Positions 8,146 through 17,208 of a DNA stretch of 64,000 nucleotides are shown here, one piece after another. The translations under genes and the position numbers were made by a program. The notes under the pieces are model-generated. The model searched no databases and was not told the DNA's origin. It saw only the letters and a list, made by a program, of their open reading frames with translations. The DNA lies in contig CAVXMG010000014.1 of assembly GCA_963762735.1 (NCBI GenBank), positions 1-64,000 on the forward strand, given 5' to 3'. The DNA is from DASXKD01 sp963762735. GTDB taxonomy: Bacteria; Actinomycetota; Actinomycetes; Streptosporangiales; Streptosporangiaceae. Each line of letters starts with the position of its first letter. Within the stretch, counting starts at the first letter, position 1.

Positions 8146-9564
8146 GTGACCGATATGACCTGGCTTGATGCCACCGCGCAAGCCGACCTCGTGCGCCGCG
8201 GCGAGGTCAGCCCGAAGGACCTGGTAGAGGCGGCGATCGGCCGGATCGAAGCGGTCAACCCCCGGCTGGACGCGGTGATCAGGACCAGGTTCGACCAGGC
8301 GCGGGCCGAGGCCGCGGGCGCGCTGCCCGACGGTCCCTTCCGTGGCGTGCCGATCCTGCTCAAGGACCTGGGCTGCTTCGTCGCGGGTGAGGTGACCGCC
8401 GGGGGCCTCGGGCCGCTGCGCGAACTGCCCTGGCCGGTGACGTCCTACCTTGCCCGGCAGTTCCTGGCGGCCGGGTTCATCCCGCTGGGCCGCACCAACG
8501 TGCCCGAGCTGGGCACGACCGTGACGACCGAGTCGGTGAGCTTCCCGCCCGCCCGCAATCCGTGGCACACCGGTCATTCGACCGGCGGCTCGTCGGGCGG
8601 GTCGGCGGCCGCGGTGGCCAGCGGCATGGTCGCGGTGGCACACGCCAGCGACGGCGGCGGCTCGATCCGCATCCCGGCCAGCGAGTGCGGCCTGGTCGGG
8701 CTCAAGCCGACCCGGGGACGGGTGAGCCAGGGCCCGCTGGCCGGCGAGGGATGGGCCGGCAGCGTCATCGACGGGGCGCTGACCCGGACCGTGCGGGACG
8801 CGGCCGGCGTCCTTGACGCGATCAGCGCCCGGATGCCGGGCGAGCCGTACTACGCGCCGCCGCTGCCGCGCCCGCTGCGCGAGGAGGCCGGCGCCGCTCC
8901 CGGCCAGCTCAGAGTCGGGCTGCTCGACCGGCCGTCCGGCGAGCTGTACTCCGCCGACCCGGACTGCCGCGAGGCGGTGGGCGCCGCGGGACGGCTGCTC
9001 GAGTCGCTCGGCCACCACGTGGAGGAGTCCGCACCCGCGGCCATGTTCGAGCCCGGGTTCGCCAGGCACTTCAACACGATCATCGCCGCGGACACCGAGA
9101 CCGCGTTCCAGGCGTTCGAGGGGCTGCTCGGCAGCCCGATCGCCGACGCCGACATCGAGCCGCGCAACGCCCACTACCGGCGCGCCGGAAAGGCACTCAC
9201 CGCGGTGGCGTACCTGCAGGCCCGGCAGTGGCTTGGCATATGGTCCCGGCGCATGGCGGACTGGTGGACCGGCCACGACGTGCTGGTCACGCCGACTGTG
9301 GGTGCCCCGCCCCCGGAGCTGGGCTGGTTCACCGCCGCAGGGCCCGAGCACGAGGGCGCCCGGATCGCCGGCTTCATCCCCTACACCGCGCAGTTCAACA
9401 TGACCGGCCAGCCCGCGGTCAGCCTGCCGCTGCACTGGACCGCCAGTGGCCTGCCGGTCGGCGTGCAACTGGTGGCGGGTTACGGCCGGGAGGACCTGCT
9501 CGTCCGGGTGGCCAGCCAGCTCGAACAGGCCGCACCCTGGGCGGACCGGCACCCGGCGCTCTGA
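8146..9564 (+). CDS. Amidase signature family amidase
   Basis: This 472-residue enzyme hydrolyses carboxylic amides with the Ser-cisSer-Lys triad. The lysine is in RGVPILLKDLG, the cis-serine lies in STGGSSGGSAAAVASG, and the nucleophilic serine is in DGGGSIRIPAS. The typical C-terminal AQFNMTGQPAVSLPL segment is also present. The likely start is GTG 8146 (VTDMTWLD); ATG 8155 is an alternative, and neither has a strong ribosome binding site. It is transcribed divergently from corA, whose start is 80 bases away, so their promoters share a short region. No signal peptide is visible, so it is cytoplasmic. The substrate is not predictable. A perfect bidirectional terminator follows 70 bases downstream. 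Confidence 0.93.
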   Translation: MTDMTWLDATAQADLVRRGEVSPKDLVEAAIGRIEAVNPRLDAVIRTRFDQARAEAAGALPDGPFRGVPILLKDLGCFVAGEVTAGGLGPLRELPWPVTSYLARQFLAAGFIPLGRTNVPELGTTVTTESVSFPPARNPWHTGHSTGGSSGGSAAAVASGMVAVAHASDGGGSIRIPASECGLVGLKPTRGRVSQGPLAGEGWAGSVIDGALTRTVRDAAGVLDAISARMPGEPYYAPPLPRPLREEAGAAPGQLRVGLLDRPSGELYSADPDCREAVGAAGRLLESLGHHVEESAPAAMFEPGFARHFNTIIAADTETAFQAFEGLLGSPIADADIEPRNAHYRRAGKALTAVAYLQARQWLGIWSRRMADWWTGHDVLVTPTVGAPPPELGWFTAAGPEHEGARIAGFIPYTAQFNMTGQPAVSLPLHWTASGLPVGVQLVAGYGREDLLVRVASQLEQAAPWADRHPAL

Positions 9565-9633
9565 CCAGAGCGCTCACGAACCAGAGCGCCATGAACCTGA
9601 GCGCTCACAAACGCAGAGCCCCCGCAAGCCAGA

Positions 9634-9671
9634 GCCCGGCCGGCCGGGCCATCAGGCCCGGCCGGCCGGGC
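9634..9671. terminator. Perfect 17-bp hairpin between convergent genes
   Basis: GCCCGGCCGGCCGGGCC (9634-9650) pairs without mismatch with 9655-9671 around a four-base ATCA loop. It lies between the end of the amidase gene (9564) and the end of the convergent esterase gene (9706). There is no U-tract, as is usual in high-GC actinomycetes. It would serve both genes. About 70 bases on its left side contain a short AGAGCGC-type repeat and nothing coding. Confidence 0.8.
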
Positions 9672-9705
9672 CGGCTACCTCATCACGAACCTGCCGGTGA
9701 CCTCG

Positions 9706-11144
9706 TTACGGGATCGGGTTGCCGAGGTTGAACGGCCGCAGGTACGGGGCCGGGGTGTAGTGGATGAAGGCCGGCGCGGTCGGGACGACCTGGCCGTTGG
9801 ACTCGAAGATGTTGAACTTCGGGCCGAGCGCCGCCGCCTTCTTGTTCAGGCTGGCGGGATTGGTCGCCGAGCCGGTCCAGTGGCCGGTGCTGAGCCGGTG
9901 CAGCAGGACGCGGGCGGCGGTGATCGTCTCCGCGGGGGTGAACGCGCAGTGCCCGGCGCGGTGCACGAAAATCTGCCGCAGCAGCGGGGCGTTGCCGGCG
10001 TGGCGGACCACGCTGCGGTAGGCCTGCTCGTTCTCCGGCACCACCAGGCCGTCGCCGGTGGTGTGCATGGTCAGCACCGGGATGGAGATCTTCCCGTCGA
10101 AGGTGACGTTGTGCTCCACGTACTGCACCGCCGTGGGGTCGGCGCTGATCTGGGTGGCGTTCTGTACCGTCGCCAGGTCCGCGCTCAGGTTCAGCCCGGC
10201 GGCCTTGTACAGCGCGGCCACCTCGGCACTGTCGGCGGACGCGGCGAGCTGGGTGGTGTAGTTCACGCCGGTGGTCCAGGACACGTTGCCGCCTGCCCGG
10301 GCCTCCAGTTCGGCGCGCAGCGCGAAGATGAACGGCCCGTCCACCTGGCTGAACCAGTCGAACTGGTTGGCCTCCTGCGCGGTGTAGTTCTTAGGTCCGG
10401 GCTCCGGGGACAGCGGCGTGAACCAGCCAGGGGTGTCCCCCAGCGCCGCGACCAGGGCCATCCGGGCCCGGCCCTGCTTGGTCTTCTGCGCCGCCGCCGC
10501 GGCGTTTTCGCCCCGGTCAGGTTGCCGCCCGGGTCGGTGATGTTCACCACGGTCACCGACGGGTCGATGAGCTGCTGGAACGCGAACGCGGCGTCCGCGG
10601 CGGTGTTCCAGGTGGCCACGCCGCCGGACAGCACCCCGCACATGGGCAGGGCGGCGTTGAACCGGCTCGGGTACCGCTGGATCAGGCCCGCGGTGATGAT
10701 GCCACCGAGCGAGTGGCCCCAGGCGATGGTGCGGGTCGGCTGCGAGAAGGTGCTCGCGAACCTGTTCAGGGTGTTGATCTGGTCAGGCAGCGCCTGCTGG
10801 ATCGCCCACCCGGTGGTGGCGTAGGAGGACCCGGCGAGTGCATAGCCGTGGTTGAGCAGCCAGGCGCCGGTGTCCGGGTCGCCGACGTCCGTGGCGGGGT
10901 TGTTGGTGCCGGGCACCACGTACCCGTGGCTGTAGAGGAACAGCGTGCCGTTCCAGGCGCCCGCCGGGCACTGGAGCTTGTAGGCCGCCCCATCGGCCAG
11001 CTTGCCATTGACCGTCGTTACCGATCCGGCGCCGCCGCACGTCTGCGACGCGGCGGCGGTGACCGCGGGCAAGGCCAGTCCGGCGGCCACCACTGCCGCG
11101 GAGAACCCGACAGCAGCGACTCTGCTCCTGATTTTCACAACCAC
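9706..11144 (-). pseudogene. Secreted alpha/beta-hydrolase (esterase/lipase-like), frameshifted
   Basis: An N-terminal signal peptide (basic MVVKIRSR, hydrophobic core, AAA before SQTCGG) leads into an alpha/beta-hydrolase domain. The nucleophile elbow is GHSLGG (in TIAWGHSLGGIITAG), the acid is probably in TMHTTGDGLVVP and the histidine in FVHRAGHCAF. The reading frame breaks at about 10500, where GNLTGAK in one frame must join NAAAAAQKTKQGRA in the other; adding one base near a GGGGC tract restores a 479-residue protein. GTG 11144 is preceded by AGGGGA. The 140-base region upstream is less GC-rich than its surroundings and is the probable promoter. Related secreted hydrolases in actinomycetes act on esters or polymers; the substrate is not evident here. 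Confidence 0.85.
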
Positions 11145-11291
11145 GCTCCCCTGCTGATTTTGACGACCACACCCCGGGACAACTGTGGTGAATGATGCTT
11201 CATCGCAGACTGTAGCCCTGTCCGCATATCGCGGTATAGCGACTGTTGTATCTCTGGATGGCCATTCACGCCCCAGGTGTGCCGAAAAATC

Positions 11292-11753
11292 TCAGATGCC
11301 TAGCGCGGCTTCGAGTTCGGCGCGGTGGTCGTCGGGGTGCCTGATCGCGATCTGGGCGAAACGCTCTACCCGGCCGTCCCCGGCCTGCAGGTCCGCGGCG
11401 GAGCAGCCGGCCACCAGGCCGCTGAACGCGGCGCCGCTGCTGCGCAGGTGCTCGATGGCCTCGCCGGGCGTCATCGCGGCCGCCGCGACGGCGTGCTCGG
11501 CGTTGAGCGCGTCCACCGTCGTCCCGTCCACGGCCACGTCCTCGCCGGCCAGGATCCGCTGCACCCAGCCGCCCATGTACTCGTAGGCGTGCGCGACGTG
11601 ATCCACGATGACGCCGACCGGCCGCGGGTCGCCGTCCAGCGGCGCGGCCTGCCACTGCTGCGGCGAGCAGCCTGTGGCGAAGGCGACCAGCCGCTCCCTG
11701 GCCGCGTCGATGTCGGCCGCGTACTGCGCCGGGCTCCGCGCGTCATCGCTCAT
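11292..11753 (-). CDS. DinB-like / mycothiol-dependent isomerase-fold protein
   Basis: This 153-residue protein is a four-helix-bundle member of the DinB/MDMPI superfamily, with the N-terminal helix DIDAARERLVAFATGCSPQQW and the putative metal-ligand helix VIVDHVAHAYEYMGGW. A later histidine cluster (IAIRHPDDHRAELE) could complete a metal site. Such proteins are thiol-dependent transferases or isomerases in actinobacteria, some using mycothiol, but many have no known substrate. ATG 11753 is the only sensible start. It lies 65 bases after the stop of the large metallopeptidase/propeller gene on the same strand, so readthrough is possible but no functional link is obvious. Confidence 0.78.
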   Translation of the reverse strand: MSDDARSPAQYAADIDAARERLVAFATGCSPQQWQAAPLDGDPRPVGVIVDHVAHAYEYMGGWVQRILAGEDVAVDGTTVDALNAEHAVAAAAMTPGEAIEHLRSSGAAFSGLVAGCSAADLQAGDGRVERFAQIAIRHPDDHRAELEAALGI

Positions 11754-11817
11754 CCGCCGACCCTAACCTCTCGAACAGCGCGAGAGCGTTGAGATCGTGG
11801 CGTGGCGAGCCGGAAGG

Positions 11818-14800
11818 TCAGCCCAGCGACGCCAGGACGGCCTGCGCCTGGGCGAGCTGGCCGTCGTAGTCGGTGCCATCGGCGTCGGCCAGCGCCTGGT
11901 ACATCGTCACTGCGGCCTGAGCGGGTTCCACTGCCTCGCTGCTCCGGCCGGCGGCGATGAGGCGTTCGGCCAGGACCAGATCCGCGTTCGCCAGGCGAGC
12001 GCGGCGCACGGGGTCGTCCTCGGGTGGCTCCACGGCCGCTTGGAGGATGTCGGCCGCGGCGCGGGCGGCGTCAACGGCCGCGGTTGCGAGCAGGTCGCCC
12101 GCCAGCGACGCGTCGAAGCTCAGCTTCATCAGCTGGTCGCTGACGTCGATGGCATTTCCTCCGGCGGCGACCAACTGGCGGTACGCCTGGACCGCCTGTT
12201 CCACCGGGGCGGCCGCCAGCTCCGGGTGCCCGGCGGCCACCTGCCGCGCGAAGAGGTCGAAGAGCACCAGGGCCAAGGTCGTGTAGAACACGGTCTCCTG
12301 CCCCGGTTCGGGTGCCAACGGGGCCAGCATGTTCGCCGCCGCCGCTATGACGTCGACCGCGGTCTGCGCTTCGCCGGCGTCGGCGAGCCAGGACGACAGC
12401 GTCCGCAGGTCAGCGGCGAACGAGACCGGGTCGTTGCCGGCGGCGACCGCCCGCTCGCAGGCGAGCACGGTGTCCCTGGTGGCCGCCACGAGCTGGTCCT
12501 TGGGCCCGCCGCTCAGCAGCCGGAACACCAGATCCAGCTCGGTCATGGCCAACTGCCGGGTGTACTGGTTCTGCTCGCCGGGGCTGACGTCGGCGCGCAC
12601 CAGCACATCGACGGCACGGCGGATCGCGTCGATCGCCCCGGCGGCATCGCCCACGTTTGCCAGCGCCGCGGATTGGGCCTGCAGATGGGCGGCGGCATGC
12701 TGCGCGGTGTCGTAATCCCGCGCTATCGACCCCGGCGGGCCGACGGCCTCGGGGCCGTGGTCGGCCCAGCCGGTGCCCATGCCAGCAGCCCACCACTGCG
12801 CCATGATCGCGCCGTCCGTCCCGACGAAGCAGACGTTGATGTTCTCGGTGTCGCGGCACACCGCGCTTAGCGGTGAGCCGGTGTGCGTGGCCCCGGCCGC
12901 GGTGATACCAAACGGCGCATGGTCGGCCCAGCCGGCGTGCGGTGCCCCGTCCCACCACTGGGTCATCACCGCGTCGTCGGGCCCGATCCAGAACACGTCC
13001 AGGTGTTCCATGGTCCGGGCGACGACGGTCAGGCCGGACCCGGGCCCGGCGGACCCGTCGGGCGCGATCGTGAAGGGGCCGTGGTCGGCCCAGCTCAGAC
13101 CATCGCCGGTATGCCACCACTGCGTCATGATCGACCCGTGCGGGCCGATCCAGAACACGTCGAGCTGCTCCGGGACGCGCGACACGGCCACGACCGGCGA
13201 CCCGAGCCGCGCCACGCCCGGCGGCGTGATCTCGAACGGCGAATGCTCGGCCCAGCCGCCGGGCGGCCCCGAACCGTCCCAGTACTGGCTCTGGATGGCG
13301 CCGTCCTCGCCGACCCAGAACAGGTCGATGTGCTGGGCCAGGCGGCTCACTGCCGCCAGCCCGGAGCCGGCCTGCACCGCATTGGCCCCGGTGACCTCGA
13401 ATGGCGAGTTGTCGGTCCACACCCCGGTCAGATCGGCGTTCCAGAACGTGGAGATGATGGCGCCGTCCGGCCCCACCCAGAAGACGTCGAGGGTCCGCGG
13501 GGTCCGGGAGAGGGCGACCAGCGGCGATCCGGGCCGGGCACTGCCGGTGCCGGGCGGGCAGATCTGCGTGAAGTTGCCTGCCTTCGGCAGGCCCATCGGC
13601 CCGGACACGTTTGCCGTCACCACCGCGCCGGACGGGTCGATGCAGAAGGCGTCGACGATCGCCGGCGACCGGGATACGACGACGACCGGGCCGTCGGGCG
13701 AGGTCAGGCCGGCGGCCGACAGCGCCACCGGCTGGCCGCCGCTGAACAGCTCGCCGGAGTCGTCGGTATTCCCCTGGCGGACGAGGGAGCCGTCGCAGGC
13801 GATCCAGAACGCGTCCTCGAGTTCGGCGACGCCCGGGGGCGACCCGGACGGCCACGCCACCCCCGTCTGGGCAGGCCTGCGGGTGTTGGTCGTCAGCCGG
13901 CTGTCGCTGGACGTGCGCAACGTGGTCGGTGCGGTGAGCGCCGGCGCGTTCTGCAGCACGTTGTTCCAGATGTAGCTGTAGTAGACGTTCTGCTGGTCCA
14001 TGGACGGCCAGCCGTCGCTGTTCCCGTTCCCGGCGTACCACTGGTCGACGATCGTGCCCTGCTGCTCGGGGTTGAACGTGTCCCACAACGGGCCCGGGGG
14101 CCCGTAATGGTACTGATCGTCAAGGAGCTCGTTGTCGAAGTCCGTCACCACCATGCTGCACATCAGCGCGGGCAGGAAGTTGTGCTCGATCTGCCAGGCG
14201 TGGGTGAGCTCGTGGATGAGCAACTGGCCCGGGTAGGGGTAGTGCTCGCTCACGCCGAGCGGGTTGCTGAAGGTCTCCCCCAGGTTCACGTAGATCTTGC
14301 CGTCGATCCCCCGCGCGGTGAAGCCACGGCCGCTGGGGCCGGCGAGGCTGCTCAGCCGGATGTCGTCCAGCGTGAGCGTGTCGCCGAATACCCGTTGGGC
14401 CAGCGCCAATTCCGCATCTGCGAGTGGCCGGGTGCTGGTCGCGAGGTCCGTGATCACGCAGATGACGACGGCCGCGGCCGTCCCCACAAGCGCCGCGGCA
14501 CCGATCCCGATGCCGAGCGCCGCGGACACGGCGAAGACGATCGTCCCGCCGAAGATGCCGATCGTCACGCCCGGCCCCAAGGTGGCGCCGAGCCACCCGA
14601 TGGCGTCCTTGGTGACGCCGATGACCACACCGAACGCGGCGCCCGCCGTGGCGCCGAAGAGCTGGGCGATCTCGTCGAAGATGTCGGCGATCGTGCCCAG
14701 GACGCCGCCGACGGAGTAGTCCTTGTTAATGGCGAACTGATGCCCGGCCTTGAGGCGATCCCAGTACATCGCGACGTAGGGAATGACGCCGGACTCGTCC

Positions 14801-15039
14801 GGGGGGATACTGTGCCCATTCGCGGGACAGTGCCCGGTGTGCCGGAAGACCAGAGTCGGGAAGTTCGGCGCCATCACGTAGGCGCGGACGTCGTAGTCGA
14901 ATGGCTCGAAGATGCTGGTCGAGCGCATCTCGAAATGCGTACGCCACGAGCCGTCGGCCCACAGGTCGACGCTGACCTGCCCGCCGAATGCCGTGCCCGC
15001 CGGCGTGACAACGTCGCCCTGGAAGTGCAGCGTGTCCAT
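11818..15039 (-). CDS. Large multidomain protein: HELTH metallopeptidase motif, seven-bladed propeller, helical repeats
   Basis: This is a 1073-residue protein of unknown function with four visible parts. Residues 1-100 form a beta-rich domain. Residues about 110-200 are hydrophobic and glycine-rich, with membrane-like stretches (GVVIGVTKDAIGWLG; TIVFAVSAALGIGIGAAALV). Residues about 240-370 hold a zinc-peptidase-like motif, LLIHELTHAWQIEH (H276, E277, H280), followed by TFNPEQQGTIVDQW. Residues about 405-770 contain seven repeats of roughly 50 residues with the core LDVFWIGPDGAIMTQWW, a seven-bladed propeller resembling PLL-type sugar-binding lectins. Residues about 775-1073 are Ala-rich helical repeats, probably TPR-like. 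There is no signal peptide. The start at ATG 15039 has a GGGGG tract upstream. I cannot assign a function; peptidase activity is inferred only from the motif. Confidence 0.85.
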   Translation of the reverse strand: MDTLHFQGDVVTPAGTAFGGQVSVDLWADGSWRTHFEMRSTSIFEPFDYDVRAYVMAPNFPTLVFRHTGHCPANGHSIPPDESGVIPYVAMYWDRLKAGHQFAINKDYSVGGVLGTIADIFDEIAQLFGATAGAAFGVVIGVTKDAIGWLGATLGPGVTIGIFGGTIVFAVSAALGIGIGAAALVGTAAAVVICVITDLATSTRPLADAELALAQRVFGDTLTLDDIRLSSLAGPSGRGFTARGIDGKIYVNLGETFSNPLGVSEHYPYPGQLLIHELTHAWQIEHNFLPALMCSMVVTDFDNELLDDQYHYGPPGPLWDTFNPEQQGTIVDQWYAGNGNSDGWPSMDQQNVYYSYIWNNVLQNAPALTAPTTLRTSSDSRLTTNTRRPAQTGVAWPSGSPPGVAELEDAFWIACDGSLVRQGNTDDSGELFSGGQPVALSAAGLTSPDGPVVVVSRSPAIVDAFCIDPSGAVVTANVSGPMGLPKAGNFTQICPPGTGSARPGSPLVALSRTPRTLDVFWVGPDGAIISTFWNADLTGVWTDNSPFEVTGANAVQAGSGLAAVSRLAQHIDLFWVGEDGAIQSQYWDGSGPPGGWAEHSPFEITPPGVARLGSPVVAVSRVPEQLDVFWIGPHGSIMTQWWHTGDGLSWADHGPFTIAPDGSAGPGSGLTVVARTMEHLDVFWIGPDDAVMTQWWDGAPHAGWADHAPFGITAAGATHTGSPLSAVCRDTENINVCFVGTDGAIMAQWWAAGMGTGWADHGPEAVGPPGSIARDYDTAQHAAAHLQAQSAALANVGDAAGAIDAIRRAVDVLVRADVSPGEQNQYTRQLAMTELDLVFRLLSGGPKDQLVAATRDTVLACERAVAAGNDPVSFAADLRTLSSWLADAGEAQTAVDVIAAAANMLAPLAPEPGQETVFYTTLALVLFDLFARQVAAGHPELAAAPVEQAVQAYRQLVAAGGNAIDVSDQLMKLSFDASLAGDLLATAAVDAARAAADILQAAVEPPEDDPVRRARLANADLVLAERLIAAGRSSEAVEPAQAAVTMYQALADADGTDYDGQLAQAQAVLASLG

Positions 15040-15131
15040 GACAGCCCCCGCTCTCGCGGAAACCGCGCCCGTGCGTGGGTGTGCACCCCGCGCGGTTTCC
15101 TGCCTTACGCCTACTTGACCGCCGCATGACC

Positions 15132-15187
15132 CCCGTATGGGCTAGTGCCCAGAGTGTGACACCGGCCCGGCCAGGTGTCCATACGGG
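15132..15187. promoter_or_regulatory. Inverted repeat in the MFS/large-protein intergenic region
   Basis: CCCGTATGG (15132-15140) is repeated inversely as CCATACGGG (15179-15187), separated by 38 bases. The region (15040-15212) lies upstream of the 1073-residue gene and downstream of the MFS gene, so the repeat could flank or lie in the promoter of the large gene. The 9-bp match is perfect, but the long spacer makes it a weak candidate operator. The rest of the 173-base region holds no ORF that I support. Confidence 0.3.
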
Positions 15188-15212
15188 TTGCCTGGCCGCT
15201 ACGACGCCGCGA

Positions 15213-16526
15213 TCACGAACTCGAAGGCAGGCGGAACCGCGGCAGCGGGGAGGGCAGCAGCACGGCGAAGCCCGCCAGCCCGCCGATCGCGGCGATCCAC
15301 AGCGTCGGCCGCAGCCCGAGTACCGTGCCGAGCAACCCGCCGGCCAGCGCGCCGAGCGGCCTGGTGCCGTAGTTGACCGCCTGGAACGCGCCGCTCACCC
15401 GGGATTTCAGCTGGTCAGGTATTACCGCGGCGAAGATCGAGCCAAGGCAGATGTCCAGTGCCATCACCCCGAAACCGGAGACGAACTCGGCGGCGAACAG
15501 CATCGCCAGGATCACCGGCTTGGGACCGCCGGCCAGCGGCACCAGCGCCAGCGGCGCGGTGAATACCAGGCAGGACGCGGTGCAGACACGCCCGATTCCG
15601 AACCGCGCCGACAGCCGGTTGGTGACCAGCGCCCCGAGCACGCCGCCGATCGCCCCGGCACCGAGGACTATGCCGAGCAGGCCGGGCCGGACGTGCAGCG
15701 AGCGGGTGGCGTAGAGCACGAACAGCGCGAAGAAAACGAAGTTGAAGAAGTTGATGAGCGAGGCCGCCAGCAGGGACCACCGGATGACCGGCGAGCCCTT
15801 GATGAACCGCACGCCCGCGGTGAGCGCGCCGGGGGCGGGCTCGGCCGGGCGCGGCTCGGCCACGCGGATCCGGCCCAGGAAGAACGCCGAGCCGAGGAAC
15901 GACAGCGCGTCGGCCACGACGGCGAACGGCGCGCCGAGCAGTTCGACCAGGACGCCGCCGGCGCTGGGGCCGCCGGTGAACGACAGCGCGCGGCTGCCGT
16001 AGATGAGCGAGTTCCCCTCCATATAGGCGTCACCGGGGACGAGGGAGACGAACAGCGTGGGCTGGCAGACGGTGAACAGCACGCTGAACACGCCGGTGCC
16101 GAGCGCGACCGCGTAGAGCTGCCAGATGGTGAGCACGCCGAGCGCATAACAGACCGGAATGCTGGCCAGCAGCAGGGCCCGGCCGAGGTCGGCCACGATC
16201 ATCAGGGCACGCCAGTGGCCGAACCGGTCCGCCAGCACCCCGGCGTGCAGGCCGAGCAGCAGGCTCGGCAGCCAGACCAGCGCGGCAAGCAGGCCCATCT
16301 GCGCCGGGCTCGCCCGCAACGTGAGGACGGCGACCAGCGGGAGCACGATCGAGGAGATCTGGTCGCCGAACATCGAGATCGTCTGACCACACCAGTAGCG
16401 CCGGAACCCTGCCTCCCGGAGCAGGGCGGGCACATGGCGCCCGATCGCGCCACGGAAGCCGCCACGCACGCTATCCGCCGGCTGGCCGGGGCGGGTTCCC
16501 GGGGCCGCGCGGGTGGCGGTGCTCAC
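15213..16526 (-). CDS. MFS transporter (drug-efflux type, 12 TMS)
   Basis: This 437-residue major facilitator has about twelve hydrophobic helices and the family signature between helices 2 and 3, GVLADRFGHWRALM. The N-terminal YWCGQTISMFGDQISSIVLPL is typical of the MFS_3/enterobactin-exporter-like group. The start is GTG 16526, preceded by GGAGGAGG, and it overlaps the TGA of the ArsR-type regulator by four bases (GTGA), so the regulator and exporter form one coupled unit. The pairing and the operator upstream suggest an inducible exporter for a small toxic molecule or antibiotic. The last residues are short and basic. The substrate is unknown. Confidence 0.92.
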   Translation of the reverse strand: MSTATRAAPGTRPGQPADSVRGGFRGAIGRHVPALLREAGFRRYWCGQTISMFGDQISSIVLPLVAVLTLRASPAQMGLLAALVWLPSLLLGLHAGVLADRFGHWRALMIVADLGRALLLASIPVCYALGVLTIWQLYAVALGTGVFSVLFTVCQPTLFVSLVPGDAYMEGNSLIYGSRALSFTGGPSAGGVLVELLGAPFAVVADALSFLGSAFFLGRIRVAEPRPAEPAPGALTAGVRFIKGSPVIRWSLLAASLINFFNFVFFALFVLYATRSLHVRPGLLGIVLGAGAIGGVLGALVTNRLSARFGIGRVCTASCLVFTAPLALVPLAGGPKPVILAMLFAAEFVSGFGVMALDICLGSIFAAVIPDQLKSRVSGAFQAVNYGTRPLGALAGGLLGTVLGLRPTLWIAAIGGLAGFAVLLPSPLPRFRLPSSS

Positions 16527-17173
16527 CCCTCCTCCTCGCCGGCAGCCGGGCCGCGCCTGTCCTGGTCGGCCGCTGGTCCGCGCCCGGTCCGGCGGGGACC
16601 CTGGTGCGGGGCCGCCACGTGCATGTAGCTGACCAGGCGCGCGCCGGGCGGGCGCAGCTCGGGGCGGGCCGTCCTGTCGATATATCGATAAAGCAGGCGG
16701 TTCACCTGCTCCCCCAGCTCGGTCAGCTCGGCCGCGGTCAGGTACAGGTACAGGTCCCCGAACAGCGCGGCCTGCTGCCACTCTTCAGGCTCGCCCGGCC
16801 TGGCCTCCAGCCAGGCCATCATCTCCTCGTAGTAGCGCTCGGCGACGATCGACCGGAACAGGCCGGACGCGGCGGCCAGCTCCGGGCTGTCGGCGACCGC
16901 GGGCACGTCGGTGAGCATGGCCGTGGCCTGCCAGGGCCGCTCCCGGCCGCGGCCGCCGCCCGCCTCCTCGACCAGGCCGTACTTGGCCAGCTGCCGCAGG
17001 TGGAAGGAGCAGCTCGCGGAGCTCTCGCCGAGCAGCTCGCCGGCCCGGGTGGCGGTCAGCGGCCCCTCCGTGCGCAGCAGCGCGAGCAGCGACAGCCGCA
17101 GCGGGTGCGCCAGCGCGCGCAGCGCCCGGGGGTCGGTCATTCGCTTGACGGATCGCGCGTCTCTGTCGGGCAT
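16523..17173 (-). CDS. ArsR-type winged-helix regulator of the adjacent MFS exporter
   Basis: This 216-residue regulator has an ArsR-like winged helix near its N-terminus (DPRALRALAHPLRLSLLALL, then GELLGESSASCSFHLRQLAKYG) and a C-terminal effector-like region of about 120 residues ending in an unstructured basic tail. ATG 17173 is the longest sensible start; ATG 17140 (MTDPRALRAL) is nearly as good. It is followed with a four-base overlap by the MFS transporter. A 32-bp symmetric element, TGCAAAG...CTTTCGAAAG...CTTTGCA, lies immediately upstream of the start, so autoregulation of the operon is likely. A divergent LuxR regulator begins 226 bases away. Confidence 0.9.
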   Translation of the reverse strand: MPDRDARSVKRMTDPRALRALAHPLRLSLLALLRTEGPLTATRAGELLGESSASCSFHLRQLAKYGLVEEAGGGRGRERPWQATAMLTDVPAVADSPELAAASGLFRSIVAERYYEEMMAWLEARPGEPEEWQQAALFGDLYLYLTAAELTELGEQVNRLLYRYIDRTARPELRPPGARLVSYMHVAAPHQGPRRTGRGPAADQDRRGPAAGEEEG

Positions 17174-17176
17174 GCA

Positions 17177-17208
17177 TGCAAAGCTATCTTTCGAAAGCTT
17201 CCTTTGCA
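17177..17208. promoter_or_regulatory. Symmetric operator upstream of the ArsR/MFS operon
   Basis: TGCAAAG (17177-17183) and CTTTGCA (17202-17208) are perfect inverted arms around a perfect 10-bp palindrome CTTTCGAAAG (17188-17197), all sharing one centre at 17192/17193. It starts four bases before the regulator's ATG codon (17173 on the minus strand), where repressor binding would block transcription or initiation. The AT-rich composition stands out from the surroundings. The regulator is the obvious candidate ligand. Confidence 0.7.

Noticed and set aside
8092..9552. 486-residue minus-strand frame over the amidase
   Set aside because: Complement of a well-supported amidase with a complete catalytic triad.
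11818..15039. Assignment as an extracellular contractile injection effector
   Set aside because: HELTH and lectin-like repeats fit loosely, but no sheath, tube, baseplate or AAA ATPase genes are nearby, so I keep only the domain description.
12883..15129. Long plus-strand frame opposite the 1073-residue gene
   Set aside because: Shadow of the minus-strand gene; low-complexity Arg/Gly/Val-rich text and no motifs, whereas the minus strand has clear domains.
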